A DNA stretch of 64,000 nucleotides from Bedellia somnulentella (taxonomy: Eukaryota; Arthropoda; Insecta; Lepidoptera; Bedelliidae), in NCBI GenBank assembly GCA_963576735.1, contig OY755190.1:7867695-7931694 (forward strand). Reading direction: 5' to 3'. Shown piece after piece: positions 11,259-19,541 of the stretch (the first letter of the stretch is position 1; every line of letters begins with the position of its first letter). A program made the position numbers and the translations under genes. The notes beneath the pieces were generated by a model that saw only the letters and a program-made list of their open reading frames with translations, searched no databases and had not been told where the DNA came from.

Positions 11259-11472
11259 TGTATATAAAAAATAGAAGTTAAGATAGTGTTTTGGTATTTT
11301 GAATGTAAACCGGATGCAAAAAATGAAGTCCACGCGAACGAAGTCGCGGGCAAAAAGCTAGTAATATTATCTTATTCAAATATTCAGTATTCAATGTTTT
11401 TTTTTCTCGTCTCCAACCAAAGCAAATTTCTCGAGGCTTCTCGAGTTCGAGACTTCTCGAGCAGAAACTCTA

Positions 11473-11526
11473 GTATCTAGCTCTGAAGCTCTGGTTACCC
11501 CTTTTTGGGATTTATGGCCGTGTACT
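11473..11526 (+). repeat. SINE-A2, 3' part, after the hAT insertion
   Basis: It starts with the second copy of GTATCTAG and continues with AGCTCTGGTTACCCC-like sequence to TTTATGGCCGTG. It rejoins the copy broken off at 8787. The usual (TATG)n tail is replaced by CTTACTTAAC. Confidence 0.85.
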
Positions 11527-11566
11527 TACTTAACTTAATAAACTAAGGTGTAGTCAACATCATGAG

Positions 11567-12493
11567 ATGAAATTTAAGTTAAATCGGCTAGAAAAACTAT
11601 GTAGTGATTATGAACTTTCTCTAGACAATAATAAAGTTAAACTTAGCCATGATAGTAATAGGATTATAGAATTGGAAAAATCTCTTCAAGATATTACATT
11701 AAAGTATCATAACAGCCACTTAGAGATGCAAAGCTACATAGAAGGTTTAGAAGAAATCATAGAATTAAGTAATGAAAATATCAAAACAGTAGAAACACTT
11801 TCTGGGTTTTGCAATAAGTGTGAAAGCGTAAATACTGTCATAAATGATGTATCCCCTGAAAATAGAAATAATATGGTTCAGCCCACTTTTGCTTACAATA
11901 GAGGTGTGTCGACTCAGAGGACTTTAGTCTTCTCCGATTCTCTTGGTGTTAACATTGGCCATCATTTAAACAAAGAATTAGACCAATGTATCTTAAATAC
12001 TTGTATGCCCGGAGCAAGTTACTCACAAATAATAAATTCTGTTTTAAAAGCACAATATGACTCCAACACTACTTTAGTTATTTTAATTGGTTCAAGTAAC
12101 ATGGTTAAACCAAGTGACTTGAAGAAATCATTTGACAAGTTGGTTAATTTAAATGTCAGAAAAATAATTATAAGTGACTTCCTATATTCCAAGCATCTTA
12201 GCTATAAGGTTAATACTAGGATTTATAAATTAAATATGTTACTATATAATTTGACCTTGGGATATAGGCAAAAAATTGTTAATTTTAATATAAATAACTA
12301 TATTAAGAAACCATTTTTGACTAAAAGTACATTGAAAGTACCTGAACATTCTAAAAAACGTCTAGCTATGTTACTAGCTAGTAATATTATTTACAACAAT
12401 GTTATTAATTTGAATAACATAACTATTTCAACTGACTTGGATGCAGTTATTAGTACATGTACTAATGTATCTGCAAATTTAGCTTTAAACTAG
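11567..12493 (+). CDS. LINE ORF1: coiled coil plus degenerate SGNH-esterase-like domain
   Basis: This 308-residue protein should act as the element's RNA-binding or chaperone partner of ORF2. Residues about 1-75 are a charged heptad-rich coiled coil. Residues about 118-260 resemble an SGNH/GDSL hydrolase: FSDSLG at 122-127 (block I Ser), MPGA at 147-150 (block II Gly) and LIGSSN at 173-178 (block III, GxxN-like). I see no clear block V DxxH, so catalysis is doubtful. CR1-type LINEs are known to encode esterase-like ORF1 proteins, which supports the call. The ATG at 11567 follows in-frame stops, so this is the longest supported start. It overlaps ORF2 in the -1 frame. Confidence 0.65.
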   Translation: MKFKLNRLEKLCSDYELSLDNNKVKLSHDSNRIIELEKSLQDITLKYHNSHLEMQSYIEGLEEIIELSNENIKTVETLSGFCNKCESVNTVINDVSPENRNNMVQPTFAYNRGVSTQRTLVFSDSLGVNIGHHLNKELDQCILNTCMPGASYSQIINSVLKAQYDSNTTLVILIGSSNMVKPSDLKKSFDKLVNLNVRKIIISDFLYSKHLSYKVNTRIYKLNMLLYNLTLGYRQKIVNFNINNYIKKPFLTKSTLKVPEHSKKRLAMLLASNIIYNNVINLNNITISTDLDAVISTCTNVSANLALN

Positions 12494-15339
12494 GTAGTAA
12501 GACAAAGGAAAAGGCATACATTTCTCTTGTTCATCAGAACATACAGAGCCTTTCCTGCAAACTATTAGAATTAGAGTTATTCATTAATAAGTACAATGCC
12601 AAAATACTTTGTTTAACAGAACACTGGTTAAAAGCTGAACAAATGAAGTTTAGTTTAAAGAATTACACAGTGGGCAGTTGTTTTAACAGAGAGTCCATAA
12701 TGTGTGGGGGTAGTATGATACTATTATATGTAGACATTAAATTTAAAGAAAGAAAAGACATCTGTAGACTCTCTGTTGAACAACATGTAGAAATCTCATG
12801 CATTGAATTGAACAAGTACATAATTTTGTGTGTATATCGCCCACCCAAAGGTAACTATGACATCTTTGAAGCAGTGATGGAAGATGCTTTGGGGATGGCT
12901 TCCCGCAGCTCCAGAGAGGTTGTAGTTTGTGGGGATTTCAATGTTGACTTGTTGGGTGAGGGTCTAGTAAAGGAGAGAATATTAACATTTTTTCAATCAT
13001 TTAATCTTCTAAATGTATTTAATGAGCCAACCCGAATTACCTCGACCTCTGCAACATGTTTAGATAATATTTATTGCAATTGTGATTACTCCGGTCACTT
13101 CCTTTTTGATTGCATTACCTCAGACCACAAGGGTCAATTTATAAATTTAGAATTTACCATTGAAAAGAAAAAGTCAATAGTATGTAGACAGATAACTGAA
13201 AAAAAACTTAGCTTATTTGAAAATAATATTAGGTCTAGCATCAGCCCCCCAATGAGAAGCAGTGAATCATTAGAGAATTGTCTTTCTTTCATCAATGAGC
13301 TAAAAACAGAATTTAACAAAATCTTTAAAACTAAGGTAATACTGTGTAATACAAAATGCTCTTTTGCTGAATGGGCCACCACTGGAATTAGAATAAGTAG
13401 AGATCACCTATATAACATTTATAGAGAAAAGTCCTATAACTTCAACCAAGATTTTATTATTTATGTCAGAAATTATTCAAAAATTTTCAAAAAAGTTTGT
13501 GGTGAAGCTAAATCTAGATGCATAAAACATAAAATTAAGAATTCTTCTAACAAGAGTAAGACTGTCTGGAAAATAATTAACAGTGAAACTGGAAAACTAA
13601 AGTCCCCACATGATCTCAATTTATTATTAGATAATGAACTGATACAGTCAAGATCACAAATTGCTGACATTTTTGAAAATCATTTTATTAATACCCCCAC
13701 TCAGACAACAGAGAAATTAAATTCATGTCCCCAAAAAGCTCTTGAGTTGTTGGAACGAAATGTTACCAAAACAACAGCACAGTTTTCTTTCATGTATGTT
13801 GACAGTAATGATATAATTAAAAATTTTAAAACTATTAGTCTTAAAAAAACCGAAGACATAACCGGAATGTCAGTTTTCGTCATAAACAGAATAATAAATA
13901 TAATCGCTCCACATTTAACGATACTTTTTAATAAATGTATAGATATATTAGAATTTCCAGACTGCATGAAGTTAAGTAGGCTCATCCCACTCCATAAATC
14001 AGGAGATAGTCAGGACTTTACCAATTATAGGCCTATTTCTATTTTACCAGTTCTCAGTAAAGTTTTTGAGAAAATCATGTCCAACCAAATGCTTTCTTAT
14101 TTCAACAAACATAATATATTCCATGACGAGCAATATGGTTTCACCAAAGGTAGGTCTACTGTAGATGCAGGAGTGTCACAAATGAAACATATTTTTAATT
14201 CATGGGAAAACTCCCGGGATGCGTTAGGTATATTCTGTGACCTCACAAAAGCTTTTGATTGTGTAAAAAAAGAGATAGCGTTGATTAAACTTAAATATTA
14301 CGGTTTTGACGAGCAAGCACTGAAATTGATGGCATCATATCTTAATAAAAGAACTTTAAAGGTTGATATTAATGGAACCACGTCGGAAGGATCGGAAATA
14401 GAAATGGGCGTTCCTCAAGGTTCTATACTTGGCCCATTACTGTTTCTGATTTACATTAATTATTTACCATTTATGGTACAAAAGTATTCTGAGATAGTTA
14501 TGTTTGCAGATGACACATCTTTAATATTTAATGTAGCGAGATCCTCTACATCTCTTGACGACGTAAATAAAGCTATCTCACTGGTATTGCATTGGTTTAC
14601 TGTAAATAACCTGGTTCTAAATGCCAAAAAAACTAAATGTATTAAATTTACTTTACCGAATGTTAGGCAAGTTGAAAACAATATTGTTATTGATAGTGAA
14701 AAAGTAGAATTAGTGAAAGAGACAAAATTCCTAGGGATAATAATCGATTCTAAGTTGCAATGGGGACCCCATATACTAACACTTTCTAAAAGGCTGAGCT
14801 CAGCAGCGTATGCCGTGCGTAAGATTAGAGAAATAGCAGACGTAGAAACAGCTCGCATTGTGTATTTCAGTTATTTTCATAGTATTATGTCGTACGGTAT
14901 TTTATTATGGGGTAAAGCGGCTGATGTTCATAAAGTTTTCGTCTTACAAAAGCGAGCTATCCGATCTATTTACATGTTGAGGTCGAGGTATTCGTTGCGC
15001 GAAAAATTTAAAGATATTGGCATTTTAACTGTCCCTTGCCAATACATATTTGAGAATTTAATGTATGCTAAAAAGAATATATGTCAATTTAGTAAAGTTA
15101 GTGATAGGCATACTGTTAACACTCGAAATAAGGACAAACTTAACGTACCGAAGTGGAGACTTAATAAAGTAAGTAACTCCTTTATGGGACTATCCCTCCA
15201 AATGTTCAACAAACTTCATTCTGACATGTTGGAATTGCCTGTGGCATCTTTTAAAAAGGCAATTAAAGCAATGCTTTTAAAGAAATCTTACTACAGTGTT
15301 CAAGATTTTTTAAACGACAAGGACCCAACGCGCACATGA
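12466..15339 (+). CDS. LINE ORF2: AP-endonuclease and reverse transcriptase
   Basis: The open frame begins at 12466, just after a stop, and has no ATG until 12643. Yet the endonuclease N-terminus is already recognisable upstream of that ATG (HQNIQSL, then LTEHWL), so the ATG cannot be the true start. Counting from 12643, CGDFN is at residues 96-100 and SDH at 160-162, both APE-type motifs. The RT shows NYRPISILP, DLTKAFD, GVPQGSILGP and catalytic FADD (about 621-624), then a thumb region to residue 898. The frame is intact with the key residues present. It is related to CR1/Jockey-group elements; the exact clade is unsettled. Translation probably depends on -1 frameshifting or reinitiation at the ORF1 end. 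Confidence 0.85.
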   Translation, partial: CICKFSFKLGSKTKEKAYISLVHQNIQSLSCKLLELELFINKYNAKILCLTEHWLKAEQMKFSLKNYTVGSCFNRESIMCGGSMILLYVDIKFKERKDICRLSVEQHVEISCIELNKYIILCVYRPPKGNYDIFEAVMEDALGMASRSSREVVVCGDFNVDLLGEGLVKERILTFFQSFNLLNVFNEPTRITSTSATCLDNIYCNCDYSGHFLFDCITSDHKGQFINLEFTIEKKKSIVCRQITEKKLSLFENNIRSSISPPMRSSESLENCLSFINELKTEFNKIFKTKVILCNTKCSFAEWATTGIRISRDHLYNIYREKSYNFNQDFIIYVRNYSKIFKKVCGEAKSRCIKHKIKNSSNKSKTVWKIINSETGKLKSPHDLNLLLDNELIQSRSQIADIFENHFINTPTQTTEKLNSCPQKALELLERNVTKTTAQFSFMYVDSNDIIKNFKTISLKKTEDITGMSVFVINRIINIIAPHLTILFNKCIDILEFPDCMKLSRLIPLHKSGDSQDFTNYRPISILPVLSKVFEKIMSNQMLSYFNKHNIFHDEQYGFTKGRSTVDAGVSQMKHIFNSWENSRDALGIFCDLTKAFDCVKKEIALIKLKYYGFDEQALKLMASYLNKRTLKVDINGTTSEGSEIEMGVPQGSILGPLLFLIYINYLPFMVQKYSEIVMFADDTSLIFNVARSSTSLDDVNKAISLVLHWFTVNNLVLNAKKTKCIKFTLPNVRQVENNIVIDSEKVELVKETKFLGIIIDSKLQWGPHILTLSKRLSSAAYAVRKIREIADVETARIVYFSYFHSIMSYGILLWGKAADVHKVFVLQKRAIRSIYMLRSRYSLREKFKDIGILTVPCQYIFENLMYAKKNICQFSKVSDRHTVNTRNKDKLNVPKWRLNKVSNSFMGLSLQMFNKLHSDMLELPVASFKKAIKAMLLKKSYYSVQDFLNDKDPTRT
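12484..12490 (+). promoter_or_regulatory. Candidate -1 ribosomal frameshift heptamer TTTAAAC
   Basis: In the ORF1 frame the bases read T TTA AAC and are followed immediately by the ORF1 stop TAG (12491-12493). This is a canonical X XXY YYZ slippery heptamer in the correct register; a shift of -1 enters ORF2. A second heptamer-compatible site, A AAT TTA, lies nine bases upstream (12475-12481). Function is inferred. Confidence 0.55.
12506..12556 (+). promoter_or_regulatory. Stem-loop downstream of the frameshift heptamer
   Basis: AGGAAAAGGC (12506-12515) can pair with GCCTTTCCT (12548-12556), giving nine pairs with one bulged A. Inside its loop, TGTTC and GAACA enclose ATCA as a second hairpin (about 12528-12541). 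The spacer from the heptamer is 15 bases, longer than the usual 5-9, so a stimulatory role is plausible but not assured. Confidence 0.4.
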
Positions 15340-15826
15340 CCGTGTCCGTAAAGCTATAAATCTTCCCTCGTTATTCCCAGGAATAATTGTCTGGTGAGGA
15401 TTTTTCTTCTCACGTTATGTGATTGGTTTTTTGTGATGGACAATTTATTTTTATTATGTCAAACAAGCGTTTGGTTTTGTCGCATAGAAAATCTTTTATA
15501 AAGTAAAAACATGTTAATAAACTGAAATTGTACAAACCATGTTTTGAAAAAATGAAAAAATGTGAATGTAAAGAGTTTCTTTGTTGCTTCTTCTCTTTAC
15601 GAACACCTTCCGAAGCAACGGACTAATGATAAATTTAAAAACATTTGACGTTCAAAAAATGTTAGTTTTTAACTTAATTTTGAAGAATAAACTTTTTGAC
15701 TTTTTGACTTTTTTGTATATATTTATGATTTATTATTTTCTATACTAAAGAAAAGACAATTTTTACTCAGTTTAATAGTTTAGTCAATCGCTTTTTTTAT
15801 ATATTACATCCCATTTGAAAGCAACC

Positions 15827-16207
15827 GTGATAGCCCAGTGGGTAGAACACTCGGTTATCGTGCAAACGACTAGTGTTCAAATCCTGGGTCGGGCCTACAC
15901 CAATTTGTCTTTTCTAAAGACATATGTGTGGTTAATTTATCATGGTTGTTAACGGTGAGGGAAAACATCGTGAGGAAACCCACATGGCTGAGTTGTACTT
16001 AGTCATGTGACAGTGTATTCGTACAAAACGGCGATAGGCCTGCCCCCTATCACGTGAGTACACTGTCCATGCAAAACGCGGGTACTCTGAACACCAGGTG
16101 ACAAAGTCACGTGATGTTCAGAACTATTAGTACCTCTGCCAACCCCTTCGGGGATATTCGGCGTGAACGTTTATGTTATGTTATGTTTATGTTATGTTAT
16201 GTTATGT
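15827..16207 (+). repeat. SINE-B, full length, tRNA-derived
   Basis: The head carries an A-box-like TAGCCCAGTGGG and a B-box-like GTTCAAATCCTGG, about 40 bases apart, as in Pol III tRNA promoters. The body includes GTGAGGAAACCCACATGGC and CCTGCCCCCTATCACGTGAG. The 3' end is CTCTGCCAACCCCTTCGGGG, then CGGCGTGAACG and repeated TTATG. The 3' segment parallels the ends of SINE-A and LINE-E. Confidence 0.85.
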
Positions 16208-16274
16208 TGAAATCAATGTGCCGTAACCTAACAGTGGAACCTATAGTTATGTGGTAATTAGAGCGTATAGTAAG

Positions 16275-16430
16275 ATTGATTAGTTGACTGCGAGCCCATC
16301 TGTGATTAACGCAGCTGATCAGAGTGCGGTCAAGTACTTGGCTCCCTAATTAAATAGTTCTGTGGCATATCTAGCATATGTATTATTATATGTTAGTAAG
16401 GACATGTAGTGTTGACATTGATTGTTAATT
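16275..16430 (+). repeat. 156-bp direct repeat, copy 1
   Basis: The segment (CGAGCCCATCTGTGATTAAC ... TGACATTGATTGTTAATT) recurs at 17086-17241 with equal length and few changes. About 655 bp separate the copies and include a SINE-A2. They may be LTRs of a small nonautonomous retrotransposon or a local duplication. No primer-binding site or polypurine tract was confirmed. Confidence 0.7.
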
Positions 16431-16458
16431 CGTCTATTTTGAGGAAATCAGGCAGTTT

Positions 16459-16706
16459 GCAGTGTATTGCCGGCTTAGAATGTCACTACCTCTTCCTACC
16501 CACGAGTGTCGTAAAAGGTGACTAAGGGTGTGGGGCTTTTTTAACGTGTTTGGGCGATGCAGTTGGATACCCATCACATCACTAGTGATACTTAATTTTC
16601 GCAGTCTTGTCCCCTATCAATTTCCAAATGTGGGTGAGGAGTTTGTAGCTCTAAAGCTCTGGCTACCCCTTTTTGGCATTTATGGCCGTGATTATATACA
16701 TGTATG
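16459..16706 (+). repeat. SINE-A2 copy, full length
   Basis: It runs from GCAGTGTATTGCCGGCTTAG to TTTATGGCCGTGATTATATA. A2 features are CCCCTATCAATTTCC and CTAAAGCTCTGGCTACCCC. It lies between the two 156-bp direct repeats, so it inserted into, or was carried with, that unit. Confidence 0.8.
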
Positions 16707-17085
16707 GGGTATATGTGTGGCGGTGAGGTAGTGAATAGCACTTACTAGCTACTAAATAACAAGTCCTCACTTACGGTTCAATGTTTTATTCCGTAGACAA
16801 CACAAACACAATTTACACTCACAAATTTATAGAAGGATAGTTATATGAATGATAGATAGAAGAGAACAAAATAGACCAGTAGATCTTTGCTATTCCCACA
16901 GTCCCAAAGATCTACTGGCCAGTACACCCTGCTGTGTACCAACTTATAATTTGTATCTATGCTTAACTCGAAAAACAATTACACTCCGCGATGTAGGAAT
17001 ATGAGTGAGACGCTGCTATGTGCGAGTGAGTCCGCAGTAGTGTGCGCTCTAACATGACTCCCACACATGAAAGAGACAAACTAAA
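16707..17085. other. Interior of the 156-bp repeat pair
   Basis: This holds CACTTACTAGCTACTAAAT, CTTACGGTTCAATG and a perfect 14-bp inverted repeat CCAGTAGATCTTTG / CAAAGATCTACTGG (about 16876-16918). It has the texture of an LTR or LTR-adjacent sequence but no coding frame. Assignment is uncertain. Confidence 0.4.
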
Positions 17086-17241
17086 ATTGATTGGTTAATT
17101 GCGAGCCCATCTGTGATTAACGCGGCTGATCAGAGTGCGGTCAAGTACTTGGCTCCCTGATTAAATAGTTTTGTGGCATATCTAGCATATGTATTATTAT
17201 ATGTTAGTAAGGACATGTAGTGTTGACATTGATTGTTAATT
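17086..17241 (+). repeat. 156-bp direct repeat, copy 2
   Basis: This is the second copy of 16275-16430 in the same orientation. Identity ends at TTGTTAATT on the right, with different flanks on both sides. Confidence 0.7.
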
Positions 17242-17982
17242 TGTATATTCCGTGCTATTTTTAGTCGACAAAGTTTTTACCCATATTTTATTCTAATATT
17301 TAATGCATAAATGTTTAGGTGTAGTTATTTATTGCTAGCGCTACGCCAGTGTAGTCACTTGCCTCAAAGCGTCTACGCCATTGGACGTAGCATTAATATC
17401 ACAGGTAATTGTAATGGGAGCAACGTAAGTCGCATATATATTTTCATCCTAATATTATAAAAAGATATATAATTCTGTTTTTTCATGTTAACATAATACC
17501 ATACAACCAAAGCAACAGTACACAAATAGGAATACATAACAACCTTTTTGAAGTCAAAATTAGTGCTATGATAACACAAACTAGGTCTTCAGAGCTTGAT
17601 ATTGCCAAGAGGCAAACTACAGGTTTTCAGTTAAGGCCTACATCTACATTACACAATTTATAAACATTAAATAACATCTTAAAAAACTGTGTCTGCCACA
17701 TTCAAAGGAAAATAAATAAATATATAACTAAATAAGTAAAATAAATAAATAACACAAGTACAACTAACAATTTATCAATGTTCAGCGCGAAAAACAAGAA
17801 TCTTTATAATATTTTTTCAAATTCAAACATAGTTTGGATGTGCAAAAAATTAATTAAAATGGTACCGCAGGGAGTTTATGTGGGTTTTGAAAGATAAATA
17901 ACATTTCTTTCATTTATTTTGCTAACTCCAATATAAAAAGACAATCAAAAATATCACTCAATTTATTGAGCCATCCTTTGAC
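17242..17982. other. AT-rich spacer, nothing recognised
   Basis: No gene or clear repeat boundary was seen. A short near-inverted segment around 17340-17395 (CTACGCCAGTG / CATTGGACGTAG) is too short to interpret. Confidence 0.35.
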
Positions 17983-18060
17983 TACATACATACATACATA
18001 TACTCACGGCTATAAATCCCTAGAAGAGGTAGCCAGAGCTGAGAATCAGAAATTCCTTTG
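17983..18060 (-). repeat. SINE-A 3' fragment
   Basis: On the plus strand it reads (CATA)n, ATACTCACGGCTATAAATCC, GGTAGCCAGAGCTGAG, the reverse of the SINE-A 3' end. The 5' three quarters are missing. Confidence 0.75.
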
Positions 18061-18490
18061 ACTAACAGGTCATTTATTTTAATTTAATAGTTATAGGTTT
18101 GTAATTTAAAAGTTGTGATATGGTTTATATGTATTTTTATATAGTATCATGTATTTTTGCTTCATCAGTATAAATTACTTTATAGGACCTCTGCCAGCCT
18201 TTGACCCATATACACATATGATAAATTTACCACTTACATGACTTTAGAAAAGACAAAAACAATGTATTATAACAAATTATACCATGCAGACGATAAGTTG
18301 AGTTTTAATTATTTATGGTCACGAGATGGCTGGAGATTTGGAAATAAGTTTAGGATTTTATCATAACTGTGGTTCTTGATTTACTCTTTGAGATTATTGA
18401 TGTTACAAAAGTATAACTTTTAGGTTTTAGTATGCACCCTGAGGCATCTTTTTGAGCTCGTATAATGTTTATAATGCATATATATATTAA

Positions 18491-18716
18491 CAATTATGGG
18501 TTTATTAAAAAATAAATTAGACTACGGTCCTCAGCAACAATAATTGGATTAGTATATGCTCCAAATAAATCCCGCTACCTATTTGGCGTCTTTTCACTTC
18601 GCATCGTTTTGACGTCCACCAGATAACGTTTACATAGCCTCAAGGAGCATATACTAATCCAATAATTGTTGCTGAGGACCGTAATCTAATTCATTTTTTA
18701 ATAAACCCATAATTGT
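18491..18716. mobile_element. MITE with about 72-bp terminal inverted repeats
   Basis: The left arm 18491-18562 starts CAATTATGGGTTTATTAAAA. The right arm 18644-18716 is its reverse complement with few changes. The unique centre is about 80 bp and there is no coding sequence. The flanks are (TA)-rich on both sides, consistent with a TA-type target, but an exact TSD cannot be fixed in the repeat. A TIR MITE is the best reading; the superfamily is unknown. Confidence 0.75.
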
Positions 18717-19116
18717 ATATATTTATAAGTCACATTTTAAATTATTGTAATATTCAAAATTTGATAAAAATAAATAAAAATAAAATATTACCTCAGTTTT
18801 AACAGTAATTTTTGGTTGATTAACAGAAGCGACCAAAAAGGGTCTTTGTATCACAATATGTTGTAATATTATTGAAACCCGGCACCATTATTAACATCTG
18901 CAATCCGAAAGGGTCAAACACAATCAGAGATATTCCAGAATTTGTTCAGTAAATATTGCTGTGTCGTGTATGTTTGTCCGTACCCGGTCTAATGAACATT
19001 TCATTAAACAATACTGTTGTATTTCTTTTTCATTATGTTAGGAGACAAATAAAAATGTTAACGAGTCATGTAATAAAAATATGAGCATAAATCAAAGGTT
19101 CTTTTTTGTATTTAAG

Positions 19117-19308
19117 CTGTGTATGTTAGCTTAGATGACTAAAAGTTAAGACCTTTGAAAGTGGTTGTTCGGCGATGTGGCTGGAGATCAATACCTAATC
19201 ATAATTTTTTTACAATATTTTCCCTATCAACTTTGAGTGGTGGCTGAGCAGTTTTTAATTCTGAAGTCCTGACTGCTCCTTTAAGGGATTTATAATTGTG
19301 AATATAGA
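19117..19308 (+). repeat. SINE-A copy, strongly diverged
   Basis: It can be followed from AGCTGTGTATGTTAGCTTAG through GGCGATGTGGCTGGAGATC and TGGTGGCTGAGCAG to AAGGGATTTATAATTGTGA. Many substitutions mark it as old. Confidence 0.6.
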
Positions 19309-19431
19309 TATCTCTACTATACTATCTGTTACCGATAGCAAAGATATCTTAAATGCAATTTATCATAGATGTCGAAAAGTTGTAAACTGGTCTTACTTAC
19401 TTACTTATACTTACACCGACTCACACTCCGT

Positions 19432-19541
19432 GCTTCAGACGGCACGTTAAGGCGTAGTAGTCATTAGTCCGCCAACCCAAAATCCCTATATATCCAAATC
19501 GCCTTATATAGGGTAGACCTGAGCCCCTTGGTGGGGACATA
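19432..19541 (+). repeat. SINE-D-like repeat, left part, split by mariner
   Basis: It contains TAGGGTAGACCTGAGCCCC, then TTGGTGGGGACATA, and resumes after the mariner as TATGGGCTGTGAG (20861 onward). A related unit at 55806-56090 has CGGGGTAGGCCCGAGCCCG. TA at the break is the expected mariner target. Confidence 0.6.

Larger units (their letters stand above)
10156..11362 (+). mobile_element. Helitron, internally deleted
   Basis: The 5' end is TCCATACTAATATTATAAAT and the 3' end is GGCAAAAAGCTAGT. A small hairpin lies 14 bases before the 3' end (CGCGA at 11333-11337, TCGCG at 11344-11348). TC at the start, CTRRT at the end, a near-terminal hairpin and absence of TIRs are diagnostic of Helitrons. 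Related copies with the same ends occur at 27773-29258 and, reversed, at 44840-45848. The element carries a LINE 3' end at 10484-10690 and a short basic open frame at 11163-11258. Confidence 0.8.
8788..11472. mobile_element. hAT-type composite element, 2,685 bp, no transposase
   Basis: The boundaries are directly visible. An 8-bp target duplication, GTATCTAG, lies at 8780-8787 and 11473-11480, inside an interrupted SINE-A2. The ends are TAGGGTTTCTG and the complement of TAGAGTTTCTG, fitting short hAT TIRs. Both subterminal regions carry repeated TCTCGAG motifs (about 8819-8857 and 11430-11462), as expected of transposase-binding repeats. No transposase frame survives. The interior holds a dispersed repeat (8885-9350), a palindromic MITE and a Helitron, so it is a nonautonomous element enlarged by later insertions. 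Confidence 0.8.
11530..15715 (+). mobile_element. CR1/Jockey-group LINE with two long frames
   Basis: The element contains ORF1, ORF2 and about 375 bp of 3' region ending in tandem CTTTTTGA units (about 15685-15711) rather than poly(A). A short tandem-repeat end is typical of CR1-group LINEs. The 5' limit is approximate. ORF1 starts close to a SINE-A2 remnant and has no zinc finger before its coiled coil, so the 5' end may be truncated. Both frames are uninterrupted, making this the youngest-looking coding element in the window. No target duplication could be identified. Confidence 0.75.

Noticed and set aside
12643..12645. ATG at 12643 as the true start of LINE ORF2
   Set aside because: The conserved N-terminus of the endonuclease lies upstream in the same frame, so starting here would remove catalytic residues.
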